Positions 14,901 to 25,732 of a DNA stretch of 64,000 bases are shown here, in pieces (position 1 is the stretch's first letter; each line of letters opens with the position of its first letter). The stretch spans positions 799,785 to 863,784 of the forward strand of contig BJOX01000164.1 in NCBI GenBank assembly GCA_009731375.1. Reading direction: 5' to 3'. Below the pieces are notes generated by a model. The model did not search any database and was not told the origin of the DNA. It worked only from the letters and a program-made list of their open reading frames with translations. The DNA is from Paulinella micropora. Its lineage: Eukaryota > Cercozoa > Imbricatea > Euglyphida. The position numbers and the translations under genes are program-made.

Positions 14901-14995
<95 letters not shown>
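14226..14995. repeat. Intron sequence: TA run, hairpin repeat, degenerate GATA
   Basis: (TA)n follows the donor, then about 100 bp of unique sequence, hairpin family C, a degenerate AGATACATA/GATA region, and pure (GATA)n. No further gene is seen. Confidence 0.8.
14376..14585 (+). mobile_element. GC-rich hairpin repeat (family C), copy 1
   Basis: Contains ACAAAATGTGGTCAGGTCAC, ACATATGCGGCGCGCCAAAT, and the CCGGCCCGGCTCGCC centre. This copy is longer than the others because the CACAAAATGTGGTCAGG block occurs twice in opposite orientation. The ends GTACATTTAT and ATAAATGTAC are inverted. Other copies are at 38418-38552, 39936-40070 and 59801-59940. Confidence 0.75.
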
Positions 14996-14996
14996 G

Positions 14997-15514
14997 AAAT
15001 ATCGACTAATGTCAGAAAAAAGGAGCTTCTGATTTCGTCAACCAGGAAGTCTGTGGGTAAAGTATTAACCCGATGCCCAGCTAAGCCGTGATGTTTGCAC
15101 GGAAGGGACTGATACAGGCAATACCAAAGCTCCCTAGTACCAGGCGGGGCCAGGGCTCGTTCCATAAAGCGCCCCTTGCAGAACGAGCTCCCACCTCCAT
15201 TACAGAGGGCCCAGTAAGCAGATGGAGTTTCGAGACTGTTCGACAGTCTAGTATAAACCGACAGAGCACTGTGGGTTTTATTCCGGGCTCAACAAGCGAG
15301 AAAGGGCACCCTGAGGGAACAGGATTGTGCTTCCCGTCGCTATTTCGGCATGTGACTTATAGGCGTATGGCTAGGCACACATAAGGCACCCCACCACGGG
15401 CCCAGCACACCCACACCATCCCCTAATTCTCTGTCTGTCGACAGATGGCACCCATTTCAAAAAATCAAGCCCAAGAGAGGGTCAGTGACACCTCAAGTGG
15501 CCTTGGTTCATTCC
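14997..15514 (-). repeat. Dispersed 520-bp repeat, copy 2 (inverted)
   Basis: Reverse complement of 9405-9925. (GATA)n lies directly beside the GATGAAATATCGAC end, mirroring the CTAT run beside copy 1. Confidence 0.75.
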
Positions 15515-15539
15515 GTAGAGTAAGTGATAAGATGAACTG

Positions 15540-15693
15540 ATGAAATATCGACTAATGTCAGAAAAAAAGGAGCTTCTGATTTCGTCAACCAGGAAGTCTG
15601 TGGGTAAAGTATTAACCCGATGCCCAGCTAAGCCGTGATGTTTGCACGGAAGGGACTGATACAGGCAATACCAAAGCTCCCTAGTACCAGGCG
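15540..15693 (-). repeat. Dispersed repeat, truncated copy 3
   Basis: The first about 150 bp of the repeat (GATGAAATATCGACTAATGT to TAGTACCAGGCGGG) is repeated in the same orientation as copy 2 and then breaks into (GATA)n. This is the same edge-plus-microsatellite duplication pattern seen at exons. Confidence 0.75.
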
Positions 15694-15695
15694 GG

Positions 15696-15782
<87 letters not shown>

Positions 15783-16049
15783 CAGATAGATAGATGGCCA
15801 CATGCGCAGTCTGCGACGAATCCATGAATGTATATTTATTTCTATATATGTATGTATCTTTCTATATGCTTCACGCTCCCCCGTGCGATCTGTATGTACG
15901 TAAGTATGTATGTTTGAATGTTTGTATGTATGTTTGTATGTAGGTATGTATGTTTGTATGTTTGTATGTCTATATGTATATGTATGTTTGTATGTTTGTA
16001 TATACATCAACATGTACATACATACATACATACATACATACATACATAG

Positions 16050-16087
16050 GAACGTATAAGATTGACAAGTATGTCAAGGGCACGAAG
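16050..16087 (+). CDS. Internal exon, 12 codons
   Basis: The acceptor is (CATA)nTAG|GAACG and the donor a near-perfect GGCACGAAG|GTGAGTGA. The 38-nt exon enters in phase 1, completing the codon begun at 14225, and leaves in phase 0. It encodes TYKIDKYVKGTK after the split glycine. Donor-edge copies CAAGGGTACAAAG|GTGATAC (near 16128-16142) and TCAAGGGCACGAAG|GTGAGT (near 16192-16205) follow downstream. The family is not recognised. Confidence 0.6.
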
Positions 16088-16099
16088 GTGAGTGATACA

Positions 16100-16385
16100 T
16101 ACATACATACATACATACATGTATATATCAAGGGTACAAAGGTGATACACACATGCATACATACATACATACATACATACATACATACATGTCAAGGGCA
16201 CGAAGGTGAGTGACACATACATACATACATACATACATACATACATACATACGTATATACATACATACATACATACATACATACATACATACATACATAC
16301 TTACTTACATACATACTTACATACTTACTTACTTACTTACTTATTTATTTATTTACTTACTTACTTACTTACCTACCTACTTACA

Positions 16386-16419
<34 letters not shown>

Positions 16420-16427
16420 TTTACTTA

Positions 16428-16482
<55 letters not shown>

Positions 16483-16667
16483 GCTTATGTATTTACTTAC
16501 TTACTTACTTACTTACCTACCTACTTATACATATACATACATACTTACTTACTTACTTACTCACTTACTTACTTACTTACTTATTTACTTGCTTACTTAC
16601 TTGCATACATACGTACATAGAGTTTGTTTGTTCCCTCAAAGAGTCATGTCGATTTTGACTGGCTCCG

Positions 16668-16713
<46 letters not shown>

Positions 16714-16825
16714 GCTTACTTACTTACATATATACTTACATAGGGTTTGTTTGTTCCCTCGAAGAGCCATATCGATTTGACTGGCCCCGTTACTTGCTTA
16801 CATACTTACTTACTTACTTACTTAC

Positions 16826-16859
<34 letters not shown>

Positions 16860-16937
16860 TTACTTACTTACTTCCATACATGCTTACATAGGGTTCGTTT
16901 GTTCCCTAGAAGAGCCGTATCGATTTGATTGGCCCCG

Positions 16938-16974
<37 letters not shown>

Positions 16975-16978
16975 TACA

Positions 16979-17039
<61 letters not shown>

Positions 17040-17050
17040 CCATACATACT
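16100..17050 (+). repeat. CATA/TTAC microsatellite with two donor-edge and three acceptor-edge copies
   Basis: The left part carries the two donor-edge copies of the 16050 exon. From 16300 the repeat is (TTAC)n. Acceptor-edge copies of the next exon (TACATAG|GGTTTGTTTGTTCCC type) occur near 16617, 16741 and 16890, each breaking into (TTAC)n at GGCCCCGTTAC. Confidence 0.85.
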
Positions 17051-17057
17051 TACGTAG

Positions 17058-17120
17058 GGTTTGTTTGTTCCCTCGAAGAGTCATGTCGATTTGACTGGCC
17101 CCGTTACTGCTACAGACAAG
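17058..17120 (+). CDS. Internal exon, 21 codons
   Basis: The acceptor is TTACGTAG|GGTTTG and the donor ACAGACAAG|GTTATT. The exon is phase 0 at both ends, matching the phase-0 end of the preceding exon. It reads GLFVPSKSHVDLTGPVTA and three more residues (TDK). Three truncated acceptor-edge copies precede it. The downstream intron runs into an assembly gap after 11 bases. Confidence 0.6.
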
Positions 17121-17131
17121 GTTATTCCCCC

Positions 17132-17829
17132 NNNNNNNNNNNNNNNNNNNNNNNNNNNNNNNNNNNNNNNNNNNNNNNNNNNNNNNNNNNNNNNNNNNNN
17201 NNNNNNNNNNNNNNNNNNNNNNNNNNNNNNNNNNNNNNNNNNNNNNNNNNNNNNNNNNNNNNNNNNNNNNNNNNNNNNNNNNNNNNNNNNNNNNNNNNNN
17301 NNNNNNNNNNNNNNNNNNNNNNNNNNNNNNNNNNNNNNNNNNNNNNNNNNNNNNNNNNNNNNNNNNNNNNNNNNNNNNNNNNNNNNNNNNNNNNNNNNNN
17401 NNNNNNNNNNNNNNNNNNNNNNNNNNNNNNNNNNNNNNNNNNNNNNNNNNNNNNNNNNNNNNNNNNNNNNNNNNNNNNNNNNNNNNNNNNNNNNNNNNNN
17501 NNNNNNNNNNNNNNNNNNNNNNNNNNNNNNNNNNNNNNNNNNNNNNNNNNNNNNNNNNNNNNNNNNNNNNNNNNNNNNNNNNNNNNNNNNNNNNNNNNNN
17601 NNNNNNNNNNNNNNNNNNNNNNNNNNNNNNNNNNNNNNNNNNNNNNNNNNNNNNNNNNNNNNNNNNNNNNNNNNNNNNNNNNNNNNNNNNNNNNNNNNNN
17701 NNNNNNNNNNNNNNNNNNNNNNNNNNNNNNNNNNNNNNNNNNNNNNNNNNNNNNNNNNNNNNNNNNNNNNNNNNNNNNNNNNNNNNNNNNNNNNNNNNNN
17801 NNNNNNNNNNNNNNNNNNNNNNNNNNNNN
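17132..17829. other. Assembly gap (698 N)
   Basis: Ns between an exon-proximal GTTATTCCCCC and (GT)n. An exon could be hidden here. Confidence 1.
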
Positions 17830-17875
<46 letters not shown>

Positions 17876-17889
17876 TGTGTGTGTGTGTG

Positions 17890-17924
<35 letters not shown>

Positions 17925-17968
17925 TTGTCTGTGTGTCTGTGTCTGTGTCTGTGTCTGTGTCAGTGTCT
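17830..17968. repeat. (GT)n microsatellite
   Basis: GT/TGTC dinucleotide run after the gap. Confidence 0.98.
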
Positions 17969-17977
17969 TATTACCAG

Positions 17978-18199
17978 CCCGTCACGATGCAGAAAATGCA
18001 TCTATCTATCTATCTATCTATCTATCCACATATGTGATAGTTGGCATGCAGCAGTAAGGCGTTCTCAACACACATCCATGAAGACTATCTATCCATCTAT
18101 CTATCTATCTATCTACTTATCTATTTATCTATCTATCCACATATGTGATAGTTGGCATGCAGCAGTAAGGCGTTCTCAACACACATCCGTGAAGACATA

Positions 18200-18232
<33 letters not shown>

Positions 18233-18450
18233 GCTATCTATCTGTCTATCTATTTATCTATCTGTCTATCCACATATGTGATAGTTGGCATGCAGCAGCA
18301 AGGCGTTCTCAACACACATCCGTGAAGACATACTATCTATCTATCTATCTATCTATGTATCTATCTATCTATCTATCTATCCACATATGTGATAGTTGGC
18401 ATGCAGCAGTAAGGCGTTCTCAACACACATCCGTGAAGACATACTATCTA
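17978..18450 (+). CDS. Candidate exon edges: one acceptor edge and four donor-edge copies
   Basis: TTATTACCAG|CCCGTCACGATGCAG looks like an acceptor with the frame PVTMQKM. Four copies of CCACATATGTGATAGTTGGC ATGCAGCA|GTAAGG (near 18027, 18137, 18269 and 18381) look like a donor edge reading HICDSWHAA, with one copy mutated to GCAAGG. (CTAT)n separates them. I cannot assemble a complete exon: the acceptor edge and first donor edge are only a (CTAT)n run apart and the joined frame is broken. Confidence 0.35.
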
Positions 18451-18694
18451 TTCATCTATCTATCTATCTATCTGTCTATCTATCTATCTATCTATCTATC
18501 TCTATCTATCTATCTATCTATCTATATATCTGTCTGTCTACCTTCCTATCTACCTACGCCCACATATCGATCTACCTATGTCTATCTATCTATCTATCTA
18601 TATATCTATCTATCTATCTGTCTATCTATCTATCTATCTATCTATACATACATACATACATACAACCATCCATGTTTATATGTGTATGTCGCAG

Positions 18695-18751
18695 GAAGTT
18701 ACCTTCACTTTTTCTGAAACGCTCGCCTTTAACATCCCCTTCAACCCAAAG
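18695..18751 (+). CDS. Internal exon, 19 codons
   Basis: The acceptor is GTATGTCGCAG|GAAG and the donor CCCAAAG|GTGTCAG. The 57-nt exon is phase 0 at both ends and encodes [19 protein letters not shown]. The alternating hydrophobic pattern suggests beta strands, but I do not assign a domain. Donor-edge copies CAACCCAAAG|GTGACAGTAC follow near 18815, 18946, 19042 and 19153, each set in (CTAT)n or (GATA)n. Confidence 0.6.
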
Positions 18752-18760
18752 GTGTCAGTA

Positions 18761-18792
<32 letters not shown>

Positions 18793-18857
18793 ATATCTAT
18801 CTATCTATCTATCTTTCTCTGAAACGCTCGCCTTCAACATCCCCTTCAACCCAAGGG

Positions 18858-18936
<79 letters not shown>

Positions 18937-18974
18937 TACTGTCACCTATCCCCTCCAACCCAAAGGTGACAGTA

Positions 18975-19030
<56 letters not shown>

Positions 19031-19092
19031 ATATATATATATCTTCAACATCCCCTTCAACCCAAAGGTGACAGTACTATCTATCTATCTAC

Positions 19093-19146
<54 letters not shown>

Positions 19147-19184
19147 CTATCTGCAACATCCCCTTCAACCCAAAGGTGACAGTA

Positions 19185-19217
<33 letters not shown>

Positions 19218-19219
19218 CC

Positions 19220-19225
<6 letters not shown>
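18752..19225 (+). repeat. Microsatellite with four donor-edge copies of the 18695 exon
   Basis: The copies retain 20-45 exon bases plus the donor. One (near 18946) has CCTATCCCCTCC in place of AACATCCCCTTC, showing divergence. (GATA)n occurs in inverted orientation next to the second copy. Confidence 0.8.
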
Positions 19226-19265
<40 letters not shown>

Positions 19266-19421
19266 GGGGGGGGGGGGAGCCCCAAACACCTGACCACGTC
19301 TCCACCCCTCATGCGCCTCTGTAGTTTCAGTGCGTCTATAGCTCTTTTTCTCTTTCTTTCTTATCTCTTCCCAACTTCCATTCTCTCTCTCTCTCTCTCT
19401 CTTCTCTCTCCCTCTCCCCCC

Positions 19422-19466
<45 letters not shown>

Positions 19467-19473
19467 TCTCTCC

Positions 19474-19540
<67 letters not shown>

Positions 19541-20078
19541 TGCATGTAAATGAATTTAGGTCAAGTTATCTGGTAAGGTTGTGCTGACACGAGATCCCGA
19601 GACAGGTTATCAGTAGAGAGGGAGAAAGAGAGAGAGGGAGAGGGGGGGGGGGGGGGGGNNNNNNNNNNTATTAACAACTATTGGAGAGCCATCATTTACG
19701 CAAGCTATCATTTACGCAAGCACTGTGTTAATAGAATACTTGACACTCGTAGAGCTGAGTGGGAAGCAGCAGATAATTTCAGCAGAGATGCTTGGATAGG
19801 AGCTTGTTGAACTTTCTTCTCTTGCATGTTGATACCTTTTTTTTCACTGATCAGCTTTTAATAAGAGAATACTTGCCACTAGTAGGGATAAGTGGGAAGC
19901 ATAAGAGTTAGAAGGGAAGTGGTAAAGAGGTGACGCACAGTCAGAACGAAGAAATGAAACAAAAATGAAGAAAGGAAGAATATCTTTATATCTGACTCAA
20001 GTATTGGCTGAGAGAAAAATGATATCGAAAGTTAGATAATGATAATTTCGGGCACTTGAACGTCGCCTGTGGATCAAG

Positions 20079-20134
<56 letters not shown>

Positions 20135-20155
20135 CATCATCATTATTATTATTTA

Positions 20156-20201
<46 letters not shown>

Positions 20202-20202
20202 G

Positions 20203-20267
<65 letters not shown>

Positions 20268-20341
20268 CATTATTATTATTATTATTATTATTATTATCAT
20301 TATTATTATTATTATTATCATCATTGTAACATATATATATA

Positions 20342-20433
<92 letters not shown>

Positions 20434-20450
20434 TTGGAGTGTTGACTGTG
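19226..20450. repeat. GA/CT runs, poly-G, 10-N gap, unique segment, (TTA)n
   Basis: (GA)n, poly-G and CT runs fill 19224-19545. A poly-G run leads to the gap at 19659-19668. Bases 19669-20060 are unique AT-rich sequence with a weak internal repeat (ATAGAATACTTGACACT / AGAGAATACTTGCCACT) and no convincing exon. From 20079 to 20432 the sequence is (TTA)n with a TA insert. Confidence 0.8.
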
Positions 20451-20454
20451 ACAT

Positions 20455-20920
20455 ATTTGAGGGAAATCCCGATGAAAAAACCTAGTCACACTTGCTAAAC
20501 AGAGTTCCAGCCCAATGGCCTCAAGGCGTTAAACTGTGACGCCAACTCATAACCCTTTGGTGGTAGATGCTGGGGAGAGGGTCGTTGTGCGCGTAAAAGA
20601 TCTTAAACTCCGCATATGCTGGTTGATAGCCCAGGACCCAGCAGACACCAGATTGTTATGGGTGGGGTTTCGAGGCCAGCTCTAGCAACCGCGCTTGGTG
20701 TATGCACTTCACATTCGGTGACGTCTTGCAAGAGGTTGCTGGGACTGCGGAATAACCTCGGCTTAGTGCAGTCTTGCCCTCAGGAGCTCCATCGGTGGCC
20801 CCGATCATCAGGCGAGAGACTGACACGGGGGGGTGGAGGACCTCGAACAAGGGTATTGGAGGCTTATGTCCGTTGAGGATATGCCATTAGCTGCATCAGT
20901 ACGCCTCAGATATAGTATTA
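20455..20920 (+). mobile_element. Retroelement 3-prime-end-like repeat with (TTA)n tail, copy 1
   Basis: Unique sequence ending CAGTACGCCTCAGATATAGT and then (ATT)n. The final about 150 bp reappear in reverse complement at 58460-58612, also bounded by the triplet run. A fixed 3-prime end followed by a short tandem tail is typical of LINE or SINE tails. No coding domain is recognised. Confidence 0.6.
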
Positions 20921-22501
20921 TTATTATTATTATTATTATTAGTATCTTTGGTGTGATGCTTATTAGGTCTGATTATCAAAAGCAGGGAGTTCTGGGACCA
21001 ATCCGTCCCGAAGGTGTTATCGACTATAAGTCTTAAGTAGTTTTCCTCGTTTTACTGTACCACCAGGATTGCCGGGCCGTACGGCGGCGCTCTTTGAAAT
21101 TGTATTAACGTACTAGTAATATTGATATTACTGTAATAAATTGCCTTAAACTTGACGCGAGTCAATGATCATCTCTAGTGTTTTATTGCCATGTATTAAT
21201 GTTAATAATGAGTTAATATTGTACTTTTTTTTCCATGAGGGGGGGGGGGGGATGTATTGAGTATACATCTATTATATATTAATATAATATAATAACAAGG
21301 GAGACATTACCCCCGCCCAGATACGAGTGGAAGCTGCCGAAGCTAGGAAACGATCGCTTGGTGGCCCTTTCTGTCTAGTTGCGAATTTGCCTTCGATACT
21401 AAATAGTCAATAGGAGATTCTCGTGCTAAATTTGAATCAAGTTGTCTCCCTGTCGTTAAAGACTATTCTCTTTCTTCAAATTTTTTCAGACCGGCTCCAA
21501 CTCCACTTCCCGGAGGAATCAGGCCTATCCTTTTCCCTTTCCCGTCGTGCCACCAGCCCAGATTTTTCACTGCTCCCGCTCCCCCTTCGACACCCAGTAT
21601 TGTTACCGGATTCTGCGGCTCTTGGCCCCCCCTTCAGCACCCAGTACCGATACCTGATCCTCCGAGCGTTCAAGCTCTTTCAGCCTACGACGAAGCCTCC
21701 CCTCACTATGTCTCCCTCCTGGTGTAGCGGCTTTGCAGTCCAAGGGAACCCGCTGGTGATTTACGACCAGGAGATCGCGAGTAGGGCCAGAGACGAATCT
21801 TCCCTGTATTAGAATACTATATGGTTCCGGGTCTCGTGTGTGTATGTGTGTCACCCCGCTACTTGGACCAGTCTACGATGAAGCCGGGCCCTCCCGGAAC
21901 GTCCCAGCCCACGATGGGACTCGATGAAGATTTACGACCAGGAGACCAGAGACGACCCTTCCCGGTGTTAGAACATTATATAGTTCCGGTTTTTCTTTTA
22001 TCTTCCCTTCTACCCTCCCTTTCCCTCCCTCATATCTGTTCCTCATGCTTTCTCCTACATACCACGTCGTGTATCCCATGACCGAGAGGTAGGATACGCA
22101 CAGATCCTAGCGGGCAGCAACGCCTTTGGGCCAGACGCTTCCACTTCCCCACATACTCGGGCCCTGTGCCTCGATATCCCTGAGGTTGTCGGTTAAGTTA
22201 CGAATCCCATGCTCCCACTACGGGTTTGGGTAAGAGTCCTATCTTTCCTATTGACCATCAACTTTGCAACCAGACAGAAAACCTGCAACCTCACTGAGTG
22301 ATTTCGAAGCACAAGGGCCCGCCGGCCGAGGATTTGGGGTTGGGAAAGCGCTGGCATCTGGCCCCAAGGCGTGGCAGCCCGCCCGGCCGCCGGCTAGGAT
22401 CTGTCGGGGCCGTCACTAGTATTATCGTAGAGTAAAAAGATTAACGAAACGTGAGAAAAACGAGAACAAGAAAACAGGAAGCCCCGAGAAAAAGAGAAAA
22501 C
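20921..22501. other. Unique region without a convincing gene
   Basis: Open frames on both strands lack recognisable domains or splice structure. Two related segments, TTTACGACCAGGAGAT...CCAGAGACGA...TTAGAAYAYTATATRGTTCCG, occur near 21757-21835 and 21930-21990, so a duplicated or LTR-derived fragment is present. A poly-G run lies at 21239-21250. Confidence 0.5.
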
Positions 22502-22657
22502 TGTTACCGCGACTCAATATTTAATAATATAATAACTGTCTAACGACTTGTACAATGAGGAATACCTAACGTAGAAGGGACTCCGTACTCTCCAAGCCAA
22601 GGATAACGAACAGACCGGAACATCGGGTAATGCCATTATATACCGGGTGGGCCGGCA
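22502..22657 (-). repeat. 3-prime LTR (156 bp)
   Basis: Runs TGTTACCG...GGCCGGCA on the plus strand. Read on the minus strand it begins TGCCGGCCCACCCGGTATAT, which places a TATA box (22635-22642) about 15 bases from its start. It carries TCTACGTTAG at 22566-22575. A polypurine tract lies immediately outside. Confidence 0.88.
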
Positions 22658-22660
22658 TAA

Positions 22661-22675
22661 TCCCCTCTCCCCCTC
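22661..22675 (-). promoter_or_regulatory. Polypurine tract of the LTR element
   Basis: Minus-strand GAGGGGGAGAGGGGA followed by TTA and then the LTR. Its position beside the 3-prime LTR fits the plus-strand primer used in retroelement reverse transcription. Confidence 0.8.
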
Positions 22676-23043
22676 GAGCGCCTCGTCAGGGTGCGCGAGA
22701 AGTCAAGTTACGATCAGCCTATCCAAACCGGGATAAAATGTGAAAAATTATCACGAGTGACGGTCAATCAGACCCAATGTCCTCGGATAAAATTGCACCC
22801 CCGTGTCGACCTAAATTCACTCATCGTCCCTCCCACCTAGTGTGAGACTATACTAGCCCCGGATAAATATTAATAATTCCATTTCCATCGGCCTCCCAAA
22901 AGGATTTTGTAGGAATTCCTTTGTATAAAAACTGCCGCTTTATGACTGTGGCTGCCTCACGTTACCCTCTGCTGCCTTATACCGATATGCCTATGTTTGA
23001 CATGAGCCCTCTCATGTGAAACTGCCGACTTGTGAAAATTGCA

Positions 23044-23475
23044 AATGAATCGGTTGGTAATTTGAAGAAGTGACCGCCTTATCCAATCAACCCCCGTCAG
23101 AATAAGAAAATTACTAATGAATCGGTTGGTAATTTGAAGAAGTGACCGCCTCATCCAATCGACCCCCGTCGGAATAAACAAATTGCTAATGAATCGGTTG
23201 GTAATTTGAAGAAGTGACCGCCTTATCCAATCGACCCCCGTCGGAATAAGAAAATTGCCAATGAATCGGTTGGTAATTTGAAGAAGTGACCGCCTTATCC
23301 AATCGACCCCCGTCAAAATAAGAAAATTGCCAATGAATGGGTTGGTAATTTGAAAAAGTGACCGCCTTATCCAATCGACCCCCGTCAGAATAAGAAAATT
23401 GCTAATGAATCGGTTGGTAATTTGAAGAAGTGACCGCCTTATCCAATCGACCCCCGTCAGAATAAGAAAATTTTT
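23044..23475 (-). repeat. Six 72-bp tandem repeats in the 3-prime region of the LTR element
   Basis: Units start at 23044, 23116, 23188, 23260, 23332 and 23404, exactly 72 bp apart, with a few substitutions. Because 72 is a multiple of three, the minus strand stays open with a 24-residue period (TGVDWIRRSLLQITNRF...). That could be coding, or could simply follow from the period. It lies between the last recognisable domain and the polypurine tract. Confidence 0.9.
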
Positions 23476-23550
23476 ATGAACTTATGGCCCCAGGTGACGT
23501 TGTAGTCCCGGTCGTGCTGCCCAGAAGTGACTGAAAACGTCGCTGAGAAG

Positions 23551-23612
<62 letters not shown>

Positions 23613-23918
23613 NNNNNNNNNNNNNNNNNNNNNNNNNNNNNNNNNNNNNNNNNNNNNNNNNNNNNNNNNNNNNNNNNNNNNNNNNNNNNNNNNNNNNNNN
23701 NNNNNNNNNNNNNNNNNNNNNNNNNNNNNNNNNNNNNNNNNNNNNNNNNNNNNNNNNNNNNNNNNNNNNNNNNNNNNNNNNNNNNNNNNNNNNNNNNNNN
23801 NNNNNNNNNNNNNNNNNNNNNNNNNNNNNNNNNNNNNNNNNNNNNNNNNNNNNNNNNNNNNNNNNNNNNNNNNNNNNNNNNNNNNNNNNNNNNNNNNNNN
23901 NNNNNNNNNNNNNNNNNN
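23613..23918. other. Assembly gap (306 N) inside poly-C
   Basis: The gap is bounded on both sides by poly-C (23550-23612, 23919-23927), so a homopolymer probably stopped the assembly. Confidence 1.
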
Positions 23919-23927
23919 CCCCCCCCC

Positions 23928-24832
23928 GTGCCCGTGTTGTTATCCACGCATATATATATCCCGATCCGCATGCCGAGCGGTAAGTGTCTTGCAGTCGGCG
24001 CTCCGCCGTCTTCGCGTCCCTGCGCGGCAAAATAAAAATAGATTCCATGAGTGGCACATTCCGAGTGTACCGTGCCCTTGCTCGCCCTATAGGCTCGTTG
24101 CCCTTCCGCGGTACCTGTGGGTGTATTTGTATTACCCCCTCCCTTCTCCTCTTCTTCATCATTCTTCATCTTTCTTTTCATCTTCTCAGTCTTTCCCGTC
24201 ATCCTTTTTCCGTTCGTACCCCGTACGCTTACCCTTTGTCAAGCCACCGCAGGCTGAGGGTGAATATCAATAAGTGAGCGTGAGGGTGATCAGTCCGGCA
24301 ACGTCATTGACCTCGCTCCCCGGCGGGTTAAAATATTATCCTCCAAAGGCTTATATAATATAAACCTGTCATCGCGTCCCTGCGCGGAAAAGAATTGTAT
24401 CGTCGCGCCCTGCGCGAGATAAGATTATCCGTCATCGCGCCCTGCGCGGAAATCCCACCAGCCTCCGAGATAGGTAGAAGTAATTGCCGTGTAATTTCAT
24501 GTGTTCGTTCGCCACCAGCACATGAAACAACATAATTAGTGTCATGGCCCTTGCATGTGTGTGTCGTGCATTTTACATGTGCTGTCGGCAACCAGCACAT
24601 GAAAGTTCACGATTAGTATCGTGGTTTCCGTACATAGCACATTATTTTTCAACAGGTTAACTTTTCCGATTCCCGTTCAGACGATGACGTCCGTACCCTC
24701 GCGGTCCTGCGGACCAAGCGATCCACGGGTATTATCAGCCGCTTCCCCCGGGCGCACCACCCCGGATTCGGTGATCTTCTTATCTTTCCATTCTTCTCTT
24801 TCTCACTCACTTCTCATCTCTCTCTCTCTTCC

Positions 24833-24871
<39 letters not shown>

Positions 24872-24900
24872 TCCTTCCCCTCCTCGTCCCCCGCTCAGGC
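23928..24900 (-). other. 3-prime untranslated region of the LTR element
   Basis: No ORF of note. TCGCGTCCCTGCGCGG-like motifs occur four times (near 24013, 24372, 24394 and 24433). A GCCACCAGCACATGAAA segment is repeated (near 24511 and 24588). A CT run lies at 24815-24868. Confidence 0.6.
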
Positions 24901-24917
24901 CCCGAGGGACGCTTCCT

Positions 24918-25619
24918 TCACCTCGATCCCACCTTTGCTGGTGGTGCCCCGATAATCTCAAAGGGCCAGCCTCTCTCCTCCACCTCATCCCAGATGAAAG
25001 TGGGGATTCTTCGCTCTTCCGTGAGGTCAAAGGGTATGTCCAGAACCTCCCTAGGTCGCGATTGTACCCTATAAGGCGTGTGGTCCTTGTCATCCAACTG
25101 GATAGTGACATCCCAAGTTTCCCGTTTTTGCCCCCCGTTCTCCAAAAAAACTGGACTGAACCGACGGTCCTTTTCCATGTTAGTCCCGTCATCGCTCCTC
25201 CAGAACTGCATTACCGGAGCAATGCCCTCCGCTGCCTTGGACCTCGTGCGTCCTTCGACCCTCAATATTCGCATGACATAAAAGTCATCCAGCGTATCGT
25301 CCGAGACCTCTCTGTCCGCCGGTCGCATCAAGTAATACTTGCCGACTCTCCAGCGGATTTTATCTATCTTGGTCGGGTCGTCCAACCACTTCTCCGACTG
25401 TGGACGCGATCCACCACCGTCCCCTCCCTCTGGTGGTGGTCTCGGACGGGCCGTCTGTGCCCGCTGCTTCTCCTCCCCCTCTTTCCCCTCCTCCTTTGTT
25501 TCCTGTCGTAGCCCTCCCTCCAAGCCCCCCGGCTCCTCCTTCCGCTCCTTAGTTTCCTCCTTGCCGTTGTCTCCTGGACCCTCGTTTGTGAGAGCCCGTT
25601 TCCAGCTCCGCAATTGCAT
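24918..25619 (-). CDS. C-terminal domain downstream of integrase, BAH-like by eye
   Basis: A 233-codon frame. The first about 75 residues are charged and low-complexity (GKEETKERKEEPGG, RPRPPPEGGDGGG). A globular region follows, including VGKYYLMRPADREVS, DFYVMRILRVEG, APVMQFWRSDD and a later ETWDVTIQLDD. The order, a Vg.yylmr strand, then yvmrI, then a W-containing strand, resembles bromo-adjacent homology (BAH) readers. The match is weak and has no diagnostic residue. It probably continues the integrase polyprotein through frame changes near 25620-25800. Many Gypsy elements carry a chromatin reader (chromodomain) here, which makes a targeting role plausible. Confidence 0.55.
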   Translation of the reverse strand: MQLRSWKRALTNEGPGDNGKEETKERKEEPGGLEGGLRQETKEEGKEGEEKQRAQTARPRPPPEGGDGGGSRPQSEKWLDDPTKIDKIRWRVGKYYLMRPADREVSDDTLDDFYVMRILRVEGRTRSKAAEGIAPVMQFWRSDDGTNMEKDRRFSPVFLENGGQKRETWDVTIQLDDKDHTPYRVQSRPREVLDIPFDLTEERRIPTFIWDEVEERGWPFEIIGAPPAKVGSR

Positions 25620-25732
25620 CCCGCAATCTTTGTTTCTCCTCCTCCTCCGGCTCGTACAAGATCTGGTCCCTCAACCTCGCCAGCTCCTGCGCACGCTGCG
25701 AGCGAGTTTGCAACGGTGTCGGGTTGCCCCAG

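Noticed and set aside
20056-20489. Poly-Leu / poly-Asn / poly-Ile frames
   Set aside because: Translation of (TTA)n in six frames; no other sequence supports them. The same holds at 57.8-58.5 kb.
21423-21812. 129-codon plus-strand frame
   Set aside because: No domain, no splice signals, and it crosses a duplicated segment also found downstream; not enough to call a gene.
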